64,000 nucleotides of DNA from Algoriphagus aquaeductus (GTDB taxonomy: Bacteria > Bacteroidota > Bacteroidia > Cytophagales > Cyclobacteriaceae): positions 1 to 64,000 of the forward strand of contig NZ_QKTX01000018.1 of assembly GCF_003253485.1 (NCBI RefSeq). The letters run 5' to 3'. The first letter of the stretch is position 1, and the number at the start of each line of letters is the position of its first letter. Positions 16,590-25,174 of the stretch are shown one piece after another. The position numbers and the translations under genes were made by a program. The notes under the pieces are model-generated. The model was not told the origin of the DNA and made no database searches. It was given only the letters and a program-made list of their open reading frames with translations.

Positions 16590-16985
16590 CTATTTGCTAA
16601 TGGAGTCCCTAAATACCAGATAAGTAGCTCCGCTAGATACTGACATTCCGAGAAACTGATATACAACAAGAGGGCTTTTTGAAATAAGACCAATAATTGG
16701 AAAAAGAAATCCGAAAATATAGGTGTAGGAAATTGCTATTAGCATAAACGCCATTATATATTTAGGCTGACTGTTCCAATCTTGCTTTTTGAATTGCACA
16801 TAATAATGAATTACATAATAACCAAGGATTGTAGGACTAAACATAATTAAGATATATAGTGCGCTAAAATGACCTCCTAGGCTAATCCGATTATAAGCCA
16901 TTAAGTTAACTAAAAGACTTGTAGTTAAACTAAATATAATCAGACAAAAACAATATCCTGTTAGGAATTTGATTATCTGGAACAT
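16590..16985 (-). CDS. Small membrane protein of unknown function
   Basis: 131 residues with about four hydrophobic segments (near 5-28, 40-60, 75-100 and 105-125) and no recognised domain. It starts 1 bp after the stop of the lipoprotein gene 16987-17563, so the two are probably co-transcribed and may act together at the inner membrane. Low G+C and isoleucine-rich composition differ from the surrounding housekeeping genes, which hints at an accessory or acquired pair. No function can be assigned. Confidence 0.65.
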   Translation of the reverse strand: MFQIIKFLTGYCFCLIIFSLTTSLLVNLMAYNRISLGGHFSALYILIMFSPTILGYYVIHYYVQFKKQDWNSQPKYIMAFMLIAISYTYIFGFLFPIIGLISKSPLVVYQFLGMSVSSGATYLVFRDSISK

Positions 16986-16986
16986 G

Positions 16987-17563
16987 CTAGTTACAGTTTA
17001 AGGGAATTGGGCTATTAGAATCCAATGCTTCTTTTACTTTATCCCAATTGGGGCGATTAACTCTAAATTCATTTTTCGTTTTGAAAGCCCCCCTTTGTTC
17101 AGCAAATTTTGTGATACCTTGGAGAAAACTCAACCATAAATAATCAGCTTTGGCAAATTGAATACCATTCAGAGCAACCCAAGGATCTAAATTATATTGC
17201 TGAGAAAATATCTGGGACATTGTGCTTGCAATTTGATCAAATCTCGTTGTCAACCTGTCAGCACCAGAGGTATAAATTTCAATTGTCCCATCTCTTAGTC
17301 TCATAATACTAAACTCTCTATTTCCATGGGATTCATTCCTAAGATTCGAACCCCGTTCGGGAAGTCTGAGCTTGGTCTTATTTTCTTCAAACCAAGACTT
17401 TACTTGAGCGATCTGTGAATTTTCATCAATCTCGATTTGAGAAGCTTCGGGTTCTTCCACACAGGACATGAGCAGGAGATTCATCGTGATCAAGAGGGCT
17501 AGAAAACCTAAAAGTCTGAATCTATTTAGTTTTCTGTACTTGGGTGGTAAAAGTGTTTTTCAT
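16987..17563 (-). pseudogene. Lipoprotein gene with a one-base frameshift in its signal peptide
   Basis: The main frame (17493-16987 with a TTG start) is open upstream to a stop next to 17558. Its upstream codons encode KYRKLNRFR followed by LLGFLALLITMNLLLMSC, a textbook lipoprotein signal with a lipobox at LMSC. No ATG exists in that frame. The only suitable ATG (minus strand, 17563) is in another frame. Removing one A from the A5 run at 17556-17560 fuses it to give MKTLLPPKYRKL and then the lipoprotein signal. The mature part (about 155 residues: VEEPEASQIE, AQVKSWFEENK, RPNWDKVKEALDS) resembles Bacteroidota lipoproteins of unknown role. It may be a sequence error, a recent mutation, or slippage-dependent expression. 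Confidence 0.6.
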
Positions 17564-17652
17564 AAAATGGGGTTAGGTTATTGATTAAAAACTTCTTTTA
17601 AGATGAAAACTATTTTTTGAATTTCAAATATCCCCCTAAAAAATTTTGAGAT

Positions 17653-17680
17653 AAAAAAGCCCAAATCTCTCGACTTGGGC
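17653..17680 (-). terminator. Intrinsic terminator of the outer-membrane receptor gene
   Basis: On the minus strand GCCCAA pairs with TTGGGC around a ten-base loop, followed by six U. It lies 38 bp past the stop codon of the gene at 17718. Confidence 0.8.
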
Positions 17681-17717
17681 CTTATTTCAGCTTTCTGACT
17701 TTATCTTTCAGACTTTG

Positions 17718-20618
17718 TTACCAAGTCCTTCCTCCTCCTCCGGGAGGTCGGCCCATCATCCAGGGCTGCTGTTGCTGAGGTTCAGGCTGCTTGAAGTTGC
17801 CGATGATGTAGGTAAAGGTGATCATGCCATAGCGGGTCAGCACGTTGGTAAAGACGTCCGTCACTGCCACATCGGAGATGGTTCGGCTGATGCTGTTGTT
17901 TTGGTTCAATAAGTCAAAAACGACTGCTTTGAGCTCTGCCTTATTGTTTTTGGCAAATCGGAAACCTCCTTCGATGTTCCACAGCCAGAAGTTTTGGTTG
18001 AATCCTTCTGAAAGTCCTGTAAACAAGGTGTGGGCCACATTATTGCCCATAAAGAATTTGCCGTTTTGAGAAGAGAAATACAGTCGGATATTGGATTCCT
18101 GCTGATAGAAGTTATTGTCCAGATTCTGCTGCAAGGAAGAATTCACAATGTTATAGGACCCTGTAGTGTTGATGGAGAAGTCCACATTTTGACTGATGTT
18201 AGAACTAAAGGTCAACCCTTGGCTTAGCGTCAGATTATCATTGAGGTTATTCACTCCATTGATCAAACCCGGGATTCTGTTGAAGCTAACTCTAGAATTG
18301 GTATTGAATTGAGATTTTATCTTCTTGATCGGTGCACCGTAGGTCATAAAGAAACTTGTCCGGAAGTTGCCGTCCAAATTCACCGGCTGCGTGATTTGTC
18401 CGCCAGGTCTGAGGAGAATTTCATTGTTGATCAAAGTGTCCTGAGTAGTAAGTAAAGTGCTGCTACCGATGAAGTTTTGGGTGGCGCTATAATTCATGAA
18501 CATGAACAGTGTTCTGGATTTTTCCAGATTCACCTTGCTGATGTTTGCAAAGATGTTGTGGTTGTAGCTCTGTCCAAGTGAAGGATTACCCACACGGAGA
18601 TTGAGCGGATTTTGGTTGTTCACTACATTTTGAAGTTCCGTTACAGAAGGCTCATTGGTATTGGTGCCATAGCGCATTCTCCAGCTAAAGCCCGTTTCTC
18701 TGTTTCGATAGTTCAGGTTAGCACTTGGGAGAATATTATTGAAGCTTCTGTTGAATTCTCTTGCTTCTGGGAAGAAGGCCTGATTGTCCAATCGGGCATT
18801 TTGATAATCCAAATTAAGGTTTACACTCCATTTTTGATTGTTGTAGGCATAGCCAGAACGGAGGCGTTGTGTGATGAATTTGTTGTCAAATTCATTGGAT
18901 AGTGCCGTGTCCAGTACAAATCGGTTTTCAGGATTCAGAATCCGGGTCTTTTGATCCGCGCGGGTTTTGTTGTTGCCGATCTGATAGCCAAAGGTTGCCA
19001 AGGCTTTTTCTGTAATCGGTTCGGTCCAGGTAGTGTTAATTCGGTAGTTAAAACCGTTGTTTAGGGCATCTGTCACCTGTTCAGTGGTATCGATGACATT
19101 TCTTCTATAATCATTGCTTGCTGCAAGGAGATCGGAAAACTGATCTCTCTTGTTCCATGCCGTGAAAATTTCAGAGGAAAGCGTTCTGCCTCTCTTGTCA
19201 AATTTGTAACGGTAGGTCAGATTGTTGGAGATGTTGAATGCGATGGTTTCCGCATTGGAAATCGAGCGAAGGGCAGAAAGCGAGTCTCCTGCGCTGGTTC
19301 GAGTCAATGCATCCCGGTCACTGAAGGTGTTGTTGTTTTGGAAGGAAATGTTCGGGGTCAAGATGATCGTATTTTTCGGATTGAGATCCGCTTCGATTCG
19401 TGCATTAGCCCGATGATTATTGTTTTCTACGGTATTGATCAGGTTTTCCTGATAAAACTGACGAAGGCTCTCATTGACTACTGTCTCCCGATTGGTGATT
19501 TGACGGAGTGAATTGGTGGTATTGTTGAAGAAATAACTTCCGGTGAAGTTTACTTTTTTGCCCCATTTGTCCGAGTAGTTCAAGCCTAATGCGTTGGTGC
19601 TCACAATCCCCCCGGTATTTCCTACAAAGAAATTGTTGTTTCCTCCACCGCCCCATTGGCCGCCTCCTCCCGGACGACCGCCGCCGCCCATCATTCCACC
19701 GCGACCGCCACCGCCTCCGGAAGCATTGGCAGTGACACCTGCCAGGTCTTGACTGGAGAAGTTTTGTTGGTTGACGTTGTTAAATAGACCTAAGATGGAG
19801 AACCGTTGATCTCCTTTGAACAAATTGATGCTACCTCCGGCTGAGTACCGATCATCTGTACCATAGCCTCCATAAGCCCGACCGAAAGAACCGTTCTTCT
19901 TATCGGAGCGAAGGATAATGTTGATCGTCTTGGTATAGTTGCCATCGTCAAAGCCAGTAAGTCGGCTTTGGTCTGAGCGTTGATCGAGGATTTCGACCCG
20001 ATCGATGGCGTCAGCGGGGAGGTTTCTCAAGGCGATATTTGGATCGTTCCCGAAGAATTCTCGCCCATCAACCAAGATTCGTTGGACGTTTTCTCCCTGG
20101 GCCTGAATCTGTCCGCCCTGCATGGTAATTCCGGGCATTTTTCGGATCAAATCTTCTGCCTGGGCATTGGTCTGCGTCTTGAATGCGTTGGCATTGAATG
20201 AGGTGGTGTCTCCTCGCTGTTCTCCGACCGGGACTTGACCCTGGATCACAACTTCTCCCAAGACCTTGGTGTCTTCCAATAGGACCAATTCTCCCAAATT
20301 CATGGGATCTCTAAGGCTGTGGATCTGGGAGATGGTTCGGTATCCCAAAAAGGTGATCTCAAATTTGACTTGAGGAATATCGGGTCTGACGATTTCAAAG
20401 GACCCGTCAGCGCCGGTCACGGTTCCTCTCAAAAGGGAATCGGTTACAGTTTTGATCAAAACGTTAGCGCCAATCATTGGAGTTTTTGTCACTCCGTCGA
20501 TTACCTTCCCGGTAAATTTTCGTTCTTCTTGATTTTGCCCAACGGGCCGCTGTCCGTAACCGGCTGTAGTCAATAAAAGACTAAAAATCAGGAAACTAAG
20601 TGTAAAGAGTTTTTTCAT
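17718..20618 (-). CDS. TonB-dependent receptor-like outer-membrane beta-barrel protein
   Basis: A 966-residue protein. It has a signal peptide (MKKLFTLSFLIFSLLLTTAGYG), a carboxypeptidase-regulatory-like domain (about 35-120, KFTGKVIDGVTKTPMIGANV), and a plug domain (about 150-240, RKMPGITMQGGQIQAQGENV and ILVDGREFFGNDP). A long beta-barrel follows. A glycine-rich insertion (about 298-333, GGGGRGGMMGGGG type) sits in an early barrel loop, and the C-terminus is another Pro/Gln/Gly-rich tail. It belongs to the SusC-like outer-membrane barrel group that imports or senses ligands at the outer membrane. No SusD, FecI/FecR or degradative enzyme lies beside it, so no ligand can be proposed. The gene is monocistronic. 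Confidence 0.9.
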   Translation of the reverse strand: MKKLFTLSFLIFSLLLTTAGYGQRPVGQNQEERKFTGKVIDGVTKTPMIGANVLIKTVTDSLLRGTVTGADGSFEIVRPDIPQVKFEITFLGYRTISQIHSLRDPMNLGELVLLEDTKVLGEVVIQGQVPVGEQRGDTTSFNANAFKTQTNAQAEDLIRKMPGITMQGGQIQAQGENVQRILVDGREFFGNDPNIALRNLPADAIDRVEILDQRSDQSRLTGFDDGNYTKTINIILRSDKKNGSFGRAYGGYGTDDRYSAGGSINLFKGDQRFSILGLFNNVNQQNFSSQDLAGVTANASGGGGGRGGMMGGGGRPGGGGQWGGGGNNNFFVGNTGGIVSTNALGLNYSDKWGKKVNFTGSYFFNNTTNSLRQITNRETVVNESLRQFYQENLINTVENNNHRANARIEADLNPKNTIILTPNISFQNNNTFSDRDALTRTSAGDSLSALRSISNAETIAFNISNNLTYRYKFDKRGRTLSSEIFTAWNKRDQFSDLLAASNDYRRNVIDTTEQVTDALNNGFNYRINTTWTEPITEKALATFGYQIGNNKTRADQKTRILNPENRFVLDTALSNEFDNKFITQRLRSGYAYNNQKWSVNLNLDYQNARLDNQAFFPEAREFNRSFNNILPSANLNYRNRETGFSWRMRYGTNTNEPSVTELQNVVNNQNPLNLRVGNPSLGQSYNHNIFANISKVNLEKSRTLFMFMNYSATQNFIGSSTLLTTQDTLINNEILLRPGGQITQPVNLDGNFRTSFFMTYGAPIKKIKSQFNTNSRVSFNRIPGLINGVNNLNDNLTLSQGLTFSSNISQNVDFSINTTGSYNIVNSSLQQNLDNNFYQQESNIRLYFSSQNGKFFMGNNVAHTLFTGLSEGFNQNFWLWNIEGGFRFAKNNKAELKAVVFDLLNQNNSISRTISDVAVTDVFTNVLTRYGMITFTYIIGNFKQPEPQQQQPWMMGRPPGGGGRTW

Positions 20619-20746
20619 ATCAGAGCAAAGTTCACCTTCTTTGACTGAACATGAAATAGAAAGGTTTAACCTGAATCCGCTTAAAAATTAGAAAGGGAAA
20701 TTCTCAGGATGAGTGGTTGTTTTTCCTTTTGAAGGAGGCTCTTGGC

Positions 20747-21082
20747 TTACAGGTTTGCCATAATTTCAGGATAAGAGATTCCAAAGTGGCTTTGGTGGTA
20801 GGTAGCCTGGCCTTTTTTGATCACCAAGACTTGGGGAGACTCATGGGGAATCCCGAATTCTTCTTCTATCCGGTCGGAAAGTGATCGATAAGAAATCAAA
20901 TCCAAATAATAAGGAGTGACTTTGTCTCTGTCCTCATCCTTCCAATTTCTGAGGACTCGATCCAAGGACATGCTGCTAATCGAGCATCGGGTGCTGTGCT
21001 TGAAAATCAATACTGGCTTTTCCTGACTGATGGTTCTGATCTCTTCCAGTTGGCTGGCTAGGGTTAACTTATTCCAGTTCAT
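20747..21082 (-). CDS. ytxJ: Bacillithiol system monothiol protein YtxJ (bacilliredoxin-like)
   Basis: The 111-residue thioredoxin-fold protein has a single redox cysteine, Cys33 in IFKHSTRCSIS, and the conserved ESPQVLVIKKGQ strand with the cis-proline region. These are YtxJ family hallmarks. The protein is thought to remove bacillithiol from mixed disulfides in the cytoplasm. A YpdA-type bacillithiol disulfide reductase is encoded in the same window (48928-49899), which supports a bacillithiol system in this organism. It is transcribed divergently from the DUF4403 gene. Confidence 0.88.
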   Translation of the reverse strand: MNWNKLTLASQLEEIRTISQEKPVLIFKHSTRCSISSMSLDRVLRNWKDEDRDKVTPYYLDLISYRSLSDRIEEEFGIPHESPQVLVIKKGQATYHQSHFGISYPEIMANL

Positions 21083-21095
21083 ATACTCTTTCCTT

Positions 21096-21103
21096 TACTT
21101 TTG
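21096..21103 (+). promoter_or_regulatory. Candidate -7 element of the DUF4403 gene
   Basis: TACTTTTG is a perfect match to TAnnTTTG, 46 bases before the start codon at 21150. No clear -33 element is seen. Confidence 0.45.
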
Positions 21104-21149
21104 GGGCAATTCTTGCTTGGGGTAAAAAGTTCCTTTAGAAAGTTCAAAT

Positions 21150-22556
21150 ATGACATTCAACCTACTCTGTTTTATCAAAAAATTCAAACTGGCTGGAGTT
21201 GTTCTTGTTTTGGGGTATTACTTCATGTCCTGTAAGTCTCTTGATCCTACGGCTCAATTTCCCCAGATGCAGATTCCTACTCCACAATCTTCTGTCAATG
21301 TGCCTCTGGATATCCCCATGGCCACCTTGGCCAATTTGGCAAATCAGGCGGTTCCTCCCGGCATTTTTGATGAAAAAGGAATGGATTTAGGCAATGGGCT
21401 GATCGGGGATTTGAATTTTTCAAGAAATGGAATGATTCAATTGGCGGCTTTGGACAGTCAGCGAATACAGGTGATTTTTCCTTTAAAAATCCAAGGTGAA
21501 ATAGGGCTAAAACCAGGTGGACTTCGGAATCTTTTCCAATCAAAAATCCCCATCGATAGGGTGCTTTCTCCGGTTTTTGTTTTGGACCCCAAGATGAATT
21601 CCAATTGGTCTTTAGGGATTGACGAGTTTGAATTGACGGATTTGGGAGGAAAAATGTCCTTTTCAGCTTTGGGAATGGAGTTGGATTTGAGTCCGATGAT
21701 CCGAAATGAGATCAGGGCTTTTGCCCAGGAACGTCTGACTTCCACTCCGGATTTGATCAACTTGCGTCCTTTGGTGGATGCGACATGGAATCAAGTGGGC
21801 AGGCCGGTTTTTGTAAATTTTGAAGGAAAACAACTGGCATTTTCCATCAAGCCCGATGCCATCAAAATCAACGAATACCTGAATCCAGCAAAGGGGTTTC
21901 ACCTGGATTTGGGAATGATCGGACAGGTGCAATTGCATCCTGCCCAAGCGGCGCCTTCCCGGCCTTTTCCTTTGCCTTCAATCACAACCAATTCGGACAC
22001 TTCCAATCACCTGAAAATTACCATCCCCCTGCATGTGACCTATGCGGAATTGGATCTGATGATTCGTCAGTCATTTGAGGGACAGGCGATCCGGGTCAAT
22101 AAAAAATACCTGTTTCAACCTTCAAATTTCAGGACCAAACCCTATGGAGACCGATTAGGAGTACTGATGGATTTCATCGCTACCAGTGAGGAAGAAAAGA
22201 AAATTTCCGGGGAGCTCTTTTTGGCAGGAATTCCTGTTTTTGATCAAGAAGCCAAGGTTTTAGCCTTTGACAAAGTAAATTTCAACCTTCAGAGCAGCAG
22301 CTCCAAAGCAAGATTTGGTGCGAATGTGAAGAGAAGAAAGATCTTGAAACAACTTAATCAACGCATGAAGTTTTCGCTGGAGGAAGCCCTTGAAGGAAGT
22401 TTGGAAGGTATCAGGGAAAGGTTGGCTATCCAGACTCCTTTTGCGGATTTGATGATCAATGAGCTTCAGGTATTTCCGTTAGGCTTTTATCCTACGGCAA
22501 CTGGATTGGAGATTCAACTTCAAGCCAATGGCAAGGTCGAAGTGAACTGGAAATAG
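21150..22556 (+). CDS. DUF4403 family lipoprotein
   Basis: 468 residues. The N-terminus has a charged start, a hydrophobic core and a lipobox ending YFMSC (about residue 27), so it is probably a lipoprotein of the cell envelope. The body reads as repeated beta-sheet segments with conserved pieces such as SIPKDQLEF-like strands, RLTSTPDLINLRPLVD and KKISGELFLAGIPVFD. Length and layout fit DUF4403, a Bacteroidota family of unknown function that has been likened to lipid-binding TULIP-type folds. That similarity is recalled, not tested. It is monocistronic with a terminator shared with the convergent HEAT gene. Confidence 0.82.
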   Translation: MTFNLLCFIKKFKLAGVVLVLGYYFMSCKSLDPTAQFPQMQIPTPQSSVNVPLDIPMATLANLANQAVPPGIFDEKGMDLGNGLIGDLNFSRNGMIQLAALDSQRIQVIFPLKIQGEIGLKPGGLRNLFQSKIPIDRVLSPVFVLDPKMNSNWSLGIDEFELTDLGGKMSFSALGMELDLSPMIRNEIRAFAQERLTSTPDLINLRPLVDATWNQVGRPVFVNFEGKQLAFSIKPDAIKINEYLNPAKGFHLDLGMIGQVQLHPAQAAPSRPFPLPSITTNSDTSNHLKITIPLHVTYAELDLMIRQSFEGQAIRVNKKYLFQPSNFRTKPYGDRLGVLMDFIATSEEEKKISGELFLAGIPVFDQEAKVLAFDKVNFNLQSSSSKARFGANVKRRKILKQLNQRMKFSLEEALEGSLEGIRERLAIQTPFADLMINELQVFPLGFYPTATGLEIQLQANGKVEVNWK

Positions 22557-22630
22557 AAAAAGCTGCCCCTGTGAAATGCCCCCAATAAGTGTCCAACTTT
22601 TTGGGGCTAGTCCACTGAAGGCAGCTTTTT
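22557..22630. terminator. Bidirectional nested hairpin terminator
   Basis: The outer stem AAAAAGCTGCC (22557-22567) pairs with GGCAGCTTTTT (22620-22630) and directly follows the DUF4403 stop codon. Inside lies a second hairpin (22578-22607, GCCCC with GGGGC). A/T runs on both flanks let it serve both convergent genes. Confidence 0.85.
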
Positions 22631-22648
22631 AATGAATTGATTTTCCTT

Positions 22649-23137
22649 TTACTTGATCTTTTTCAGGATTTCTCCTGCAGAGGTTTTGATCTGTTCATCG
22701 ACAAAATTTTTGGAGATTTTGTCGATTTTTGACTTGAGGTTCTTTTCCAGCTTGGAAGCTTGGACTGACTTGAGGGCAAATTTGATGACCGAGGGATCCT
22801 GATCGTCCAATGATCGTTGGAGAATGGATTCTGCTACGGCAGATTTCCGCTTCTGCGCACCAAAGGCCGCTGCAACTCTAAGGGGTGCAGAGCCCATTGC
22901 TGCCAAATCAGTCAAAATTTTGTCAGCTTCATCATCCTCAATGTACCCAACCAAATAGGCCGCCTTAGTGGAGAGGTTCTCATCACTGGAAGCAATGAGA
23001 TCTTTCAAGAAAGGCAGGGCCTCCTTGCCAAAATCCAAAGCCGCGGCTGAATAGTCCAGCTCATCTTGTCGGAGAAATGCCAAAAGCGCTTCGGCAGACG
23101 GATTTCCCTGTGCGTCGATTAATCTTTTTCGTGCCAT
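22649..23137 (-). CDS. HEAT-repeat protein
   Basis: 162 residues that read as alpha-helical pairs of HEAT/PBS-lyase type (ALPFLKDLIASSDENLSTKAAYLVGYIEDDEA, then PLRVAAAFGAQ, DQDPSVIKFALKSVQ). There is no signal peptide and no catalytic motif, so it is probably a small protein-binding scaffold in the cytoplasm. It starts 12 bp after the LGFP-metzincin gene and is probably co-transcribed with it. That suggests a chaperone, immunity or docking role for that protein, but this is inference from position only. Confidence 0.75.
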   Translation of the reverse strand: MARKRLIDAQGNPSAEALLAFLRQDELDYSAAALDFGKEALPFLKDLIASSDENLSTKAAYLVGYIEDDEADKILTDLAAMGSAPLRVAAAFGAQKRKSAVAESILQRSLDDQDPSVIKFALKSVQASKLEKNLKSKIDKISKNFVDEQIKTSAGEILKKIK

Positions 23138-23149
23138 GATTTTGGAAGG

Positions 23150-24388
23150 TTAAAGGGGAGTACTTAAGGTTGAATTTCGCATCGTGCTGGACTCAGTGGT
23201 AGCCAGGTCAGGCGGAGGATTGGTAATGTTGAAGGTACCGTTTCCTGTCATCAATCGATCATTGTTGTTGACATGGCTCAAACCCAACACATGTCCAAAT
23301 TCATGACCTAATGTCCATCGGCTTGCCGACCTGACCACTACGCAACCCGGTCTGCCATTGGGGTGTGCCGCACATCCGTTGTAGGCGGGGACGGTACTTC
23401 GTACATAATACACGACCATGTCATTGCCACTCATGAAGTTTCGATTTCCAAAAAGGGACGTTTGTTCGGCGGTGGATTGCCCCATGAAACAGCCTCCTAC
23501 ATCCACATCAGTTAGTGTGGGAAGACTTAGGTTTTCAGTTGTCACCCAGTCTACCCGGATTCCCGCTACCGCAAAAACTTCCTGCATAGCGGCAAATTGC
23601 TCGTTTAAGGTGAAGGAGGTGGGATTTTCCAGGATTTTCACATGAATCCTTACTCTTTCTCTCAACACCCGGGTGCCTGCGGTCGGAGACCAATAAATGC
23701 TTCCTCTCTGGAAATGGGAAATTCTGCCTGTTCCTCCAAAGACCACTAATTCATCTGAAGTGGGATATCCCAGAACGCTTCTTTCCCAACCCAGGGCCTT
23801 CCATTGTTCTCTGATCGCCCCATGTACCTCATGGGCTCCTGTGCTGGGAGTCCAATAGATGCTTCCCCCTTGGAAATGATTGTATCGACCGATCCCATCT
23901 GGTGTGGTCAATTCATTGGTCAAGGGATATCCAAGGAAACTTCTTTCCCAGCCAAGGCTAGCCCATTTGTTACGGATAGCTCCGTGTACCTCCCAGGCAC
24001 CGGAGGATGGGCTCCAATAAATACTCCCTCCCTGAAAATGATTGTACCTTCCAATCCCGTCTGGAGTGGTGGTTTCATCTGTCAGAGGATACCCTAAAAA
24101 ACTCCGCTCCCAGCCAAATGACTGCCAGCGTGCTCTGATCAACCCATGGACTTCATGGGCACCGGTGGAAGGATGGTAATAAATCGATCCGTTTGCATAA
24201 TGCTGGTAAGAACCCACCCCATCCGGACACCTGGTGATCGGGATAAGGTGAGGTCCAAGCCAGCCTCCAGGACCACCCAAAGCAAGATACTTTTGGGTAA
24301 TGGGATGCTGAACTTTGAGGAGATCCTTGATGGCCTCCAAATTCAGATCTGTCCTAACAATTGTTGGGTCAATGTGTAGTTTTGACAT
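23150..24388 (-). CDS. LGFP-repeat protein with C-terminal metzincin-type metallopeptidase domain
   Basis: The 412-residue protein has two parts. Residues about 48-235 hold four LGFP repeats of about 52 residues each (for example FGWERSFLGYPLTDE, then GRYNHFQGGSIYWSP). Residues about 245-400 form a zinc peptidase domain with HEFGHVLGLSH at 362-372 and a following Met-turn LMTG at 379-382, the metzincin pattern. LGFP repeats are best known in surface proteins of mycolate actinobacteria, where they are thought to bind the cell wall. No signal peptide, lipobox or type IX C-terminal domain is seen, so the export route is unclear. It precedes a HEAT-repeat gene by 12 bp. Confidence 0.85.
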   Translation of the reverse strand: MSKLHIDPTIVRTDLNLEAIKDLLKVQHPITQKYLALGGPGGWLGPHLIPITRCPDGVGSYQHYANGSIYYHPSTGAHEVHGLIRARWQSFGWERSFLGYPLTDETTTPDGIGRYNHFQGGSIYWSPSSGAWEVHGAIRNKWASLGWERSFLGYPLTNELTTPDGIGRYNHFQGGSIYWTPSTGAHEVHGAIREQWKALGWERSVLGYPTSDELVVFGGTGRISHFQRGSIYWSPTAGTRVLRERVRIHVKILENPTSFTLNEQFAAMQEVFAVAGIRVDWVTTENLSLPTLTDVDVGGCFMGQSTAEQTSLFGNRNFMSGNDMVVYYVRSTVPAYNGCAAHPNGRPGCVVVRSASRWTLGHEFGHVLGLSHVNNNDRLMTGNGTFNITNPPPDLATTESSTMRNSTLSTPL

Positions 24389-24496
24389 AGGACTGTGTTA
24401 GATAAAAATGATACAAAAAACTAATCGAAACTAATCATAAAATATTAAAAATCAATCTATTAAAAATTAAATTTCAAAAAATCTGCCCTGCATTTT

Positions 24497-25174
24497 CTAA
24501 AAATTTTTCATCAAATCTTTAAAATTTTTAAAGCCCTTTTTTTTGCCTTTTTTCAGCAGTTTTAAGAATAGCAATGCCGTCAAAAGTGCATCACCTGGAG
24601 CAGTGTGCCGATCGTCCAATTCGATCTCGTATCTCATGCAAAGAGCATCCAGACTATAATCCTCCTTTTTGATCCTACTCAGGTCTGCTTGGGGTCCAAC
24701 TTCCAACCGGATGGCGAAGGAAAAGGTATCGATGACAGGATTGGGAAATCGGGTAAAGCCTAGCGGCTTGAGATAAGCTAACAGCATTTCCAAATCAAAG
24801 CCGATGTGATGTCCCACCAAGACCGAATTGCCAATGTAGTCCAATAACTGCCTCGCAAATTCTTCTCTGGAGAGCTTGTTTGGGATTTCGACCAGTTCAT
24901 GGATAGCTACCGTATTTTTTCCATGGCTTTCCGCATGGGGATACCACTCTACGGATTGATTGACCAGTATTTTTTCCTGTTCTATTTTGAGCGCCCCAAA
25001 AGAAAGGATGGCATCTTTGCTCGTATCCAAACCGGTGGTTTCGGTGTCTAAAACAGTAAAGGCCAACTGGTTGATGCTTCGGAGACTAGGGATCCCTGAT
25101 TCGTTGGATTCTAAAAAGGATTGTACAAAATCCGGTTTAGCCCCTTTCCGTTTCCAAAATTCCCACCAGCTCAT
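24497..25174 (-). CDS. DnaQ-like 3'-5' exonuclease
   Basis: The 225-residue DEDDh exonuclease has ExoI motif VLDTETTGLD (Asp43, Glu45), ExoII region VLVGHHIGFDLEML, and ExoIII motif DDRHTAPGDALLTALLF with the catalytic His and Asp. It resembles the epsilon proofreading subunit but has a short tryptophan-rich N-terminal extension (MSWWEFWKRKG). It overlaps the CNMP-CBS-DUF294 gene by 4 bp, so the two are translationally coupled. In other bacteria this pair commonly follows acetate genes, as here; the biological reason for the link is not known to me. Confidence 0.88.
   Translation of the reverse strand: MSWWEFWKRKGAKPDFVQSFLESNESGIPSLRSINQLAFTVLDTETTGLDTSKDAILSFGALKIEQEKILVNQSVEWYPHAESHGKNTVAIHELVEIPNKLSREEFARQLLDYIGNSVLVGHHIGFDLEMLLAYLKPLGFTRFPNPVIDTFSFAIRLEVGPQADLSRIKKEDYSLDALCMRYEIELDDRHTAPGDALLTALLFLKLLKKGKKKGFKNFKDLMKNF

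Noticed and set aside
22571..22610. Complete insertion-sequence end
   Set aside because: Only a short IS-end-like word is present, with no second end, transposase or target duplication.
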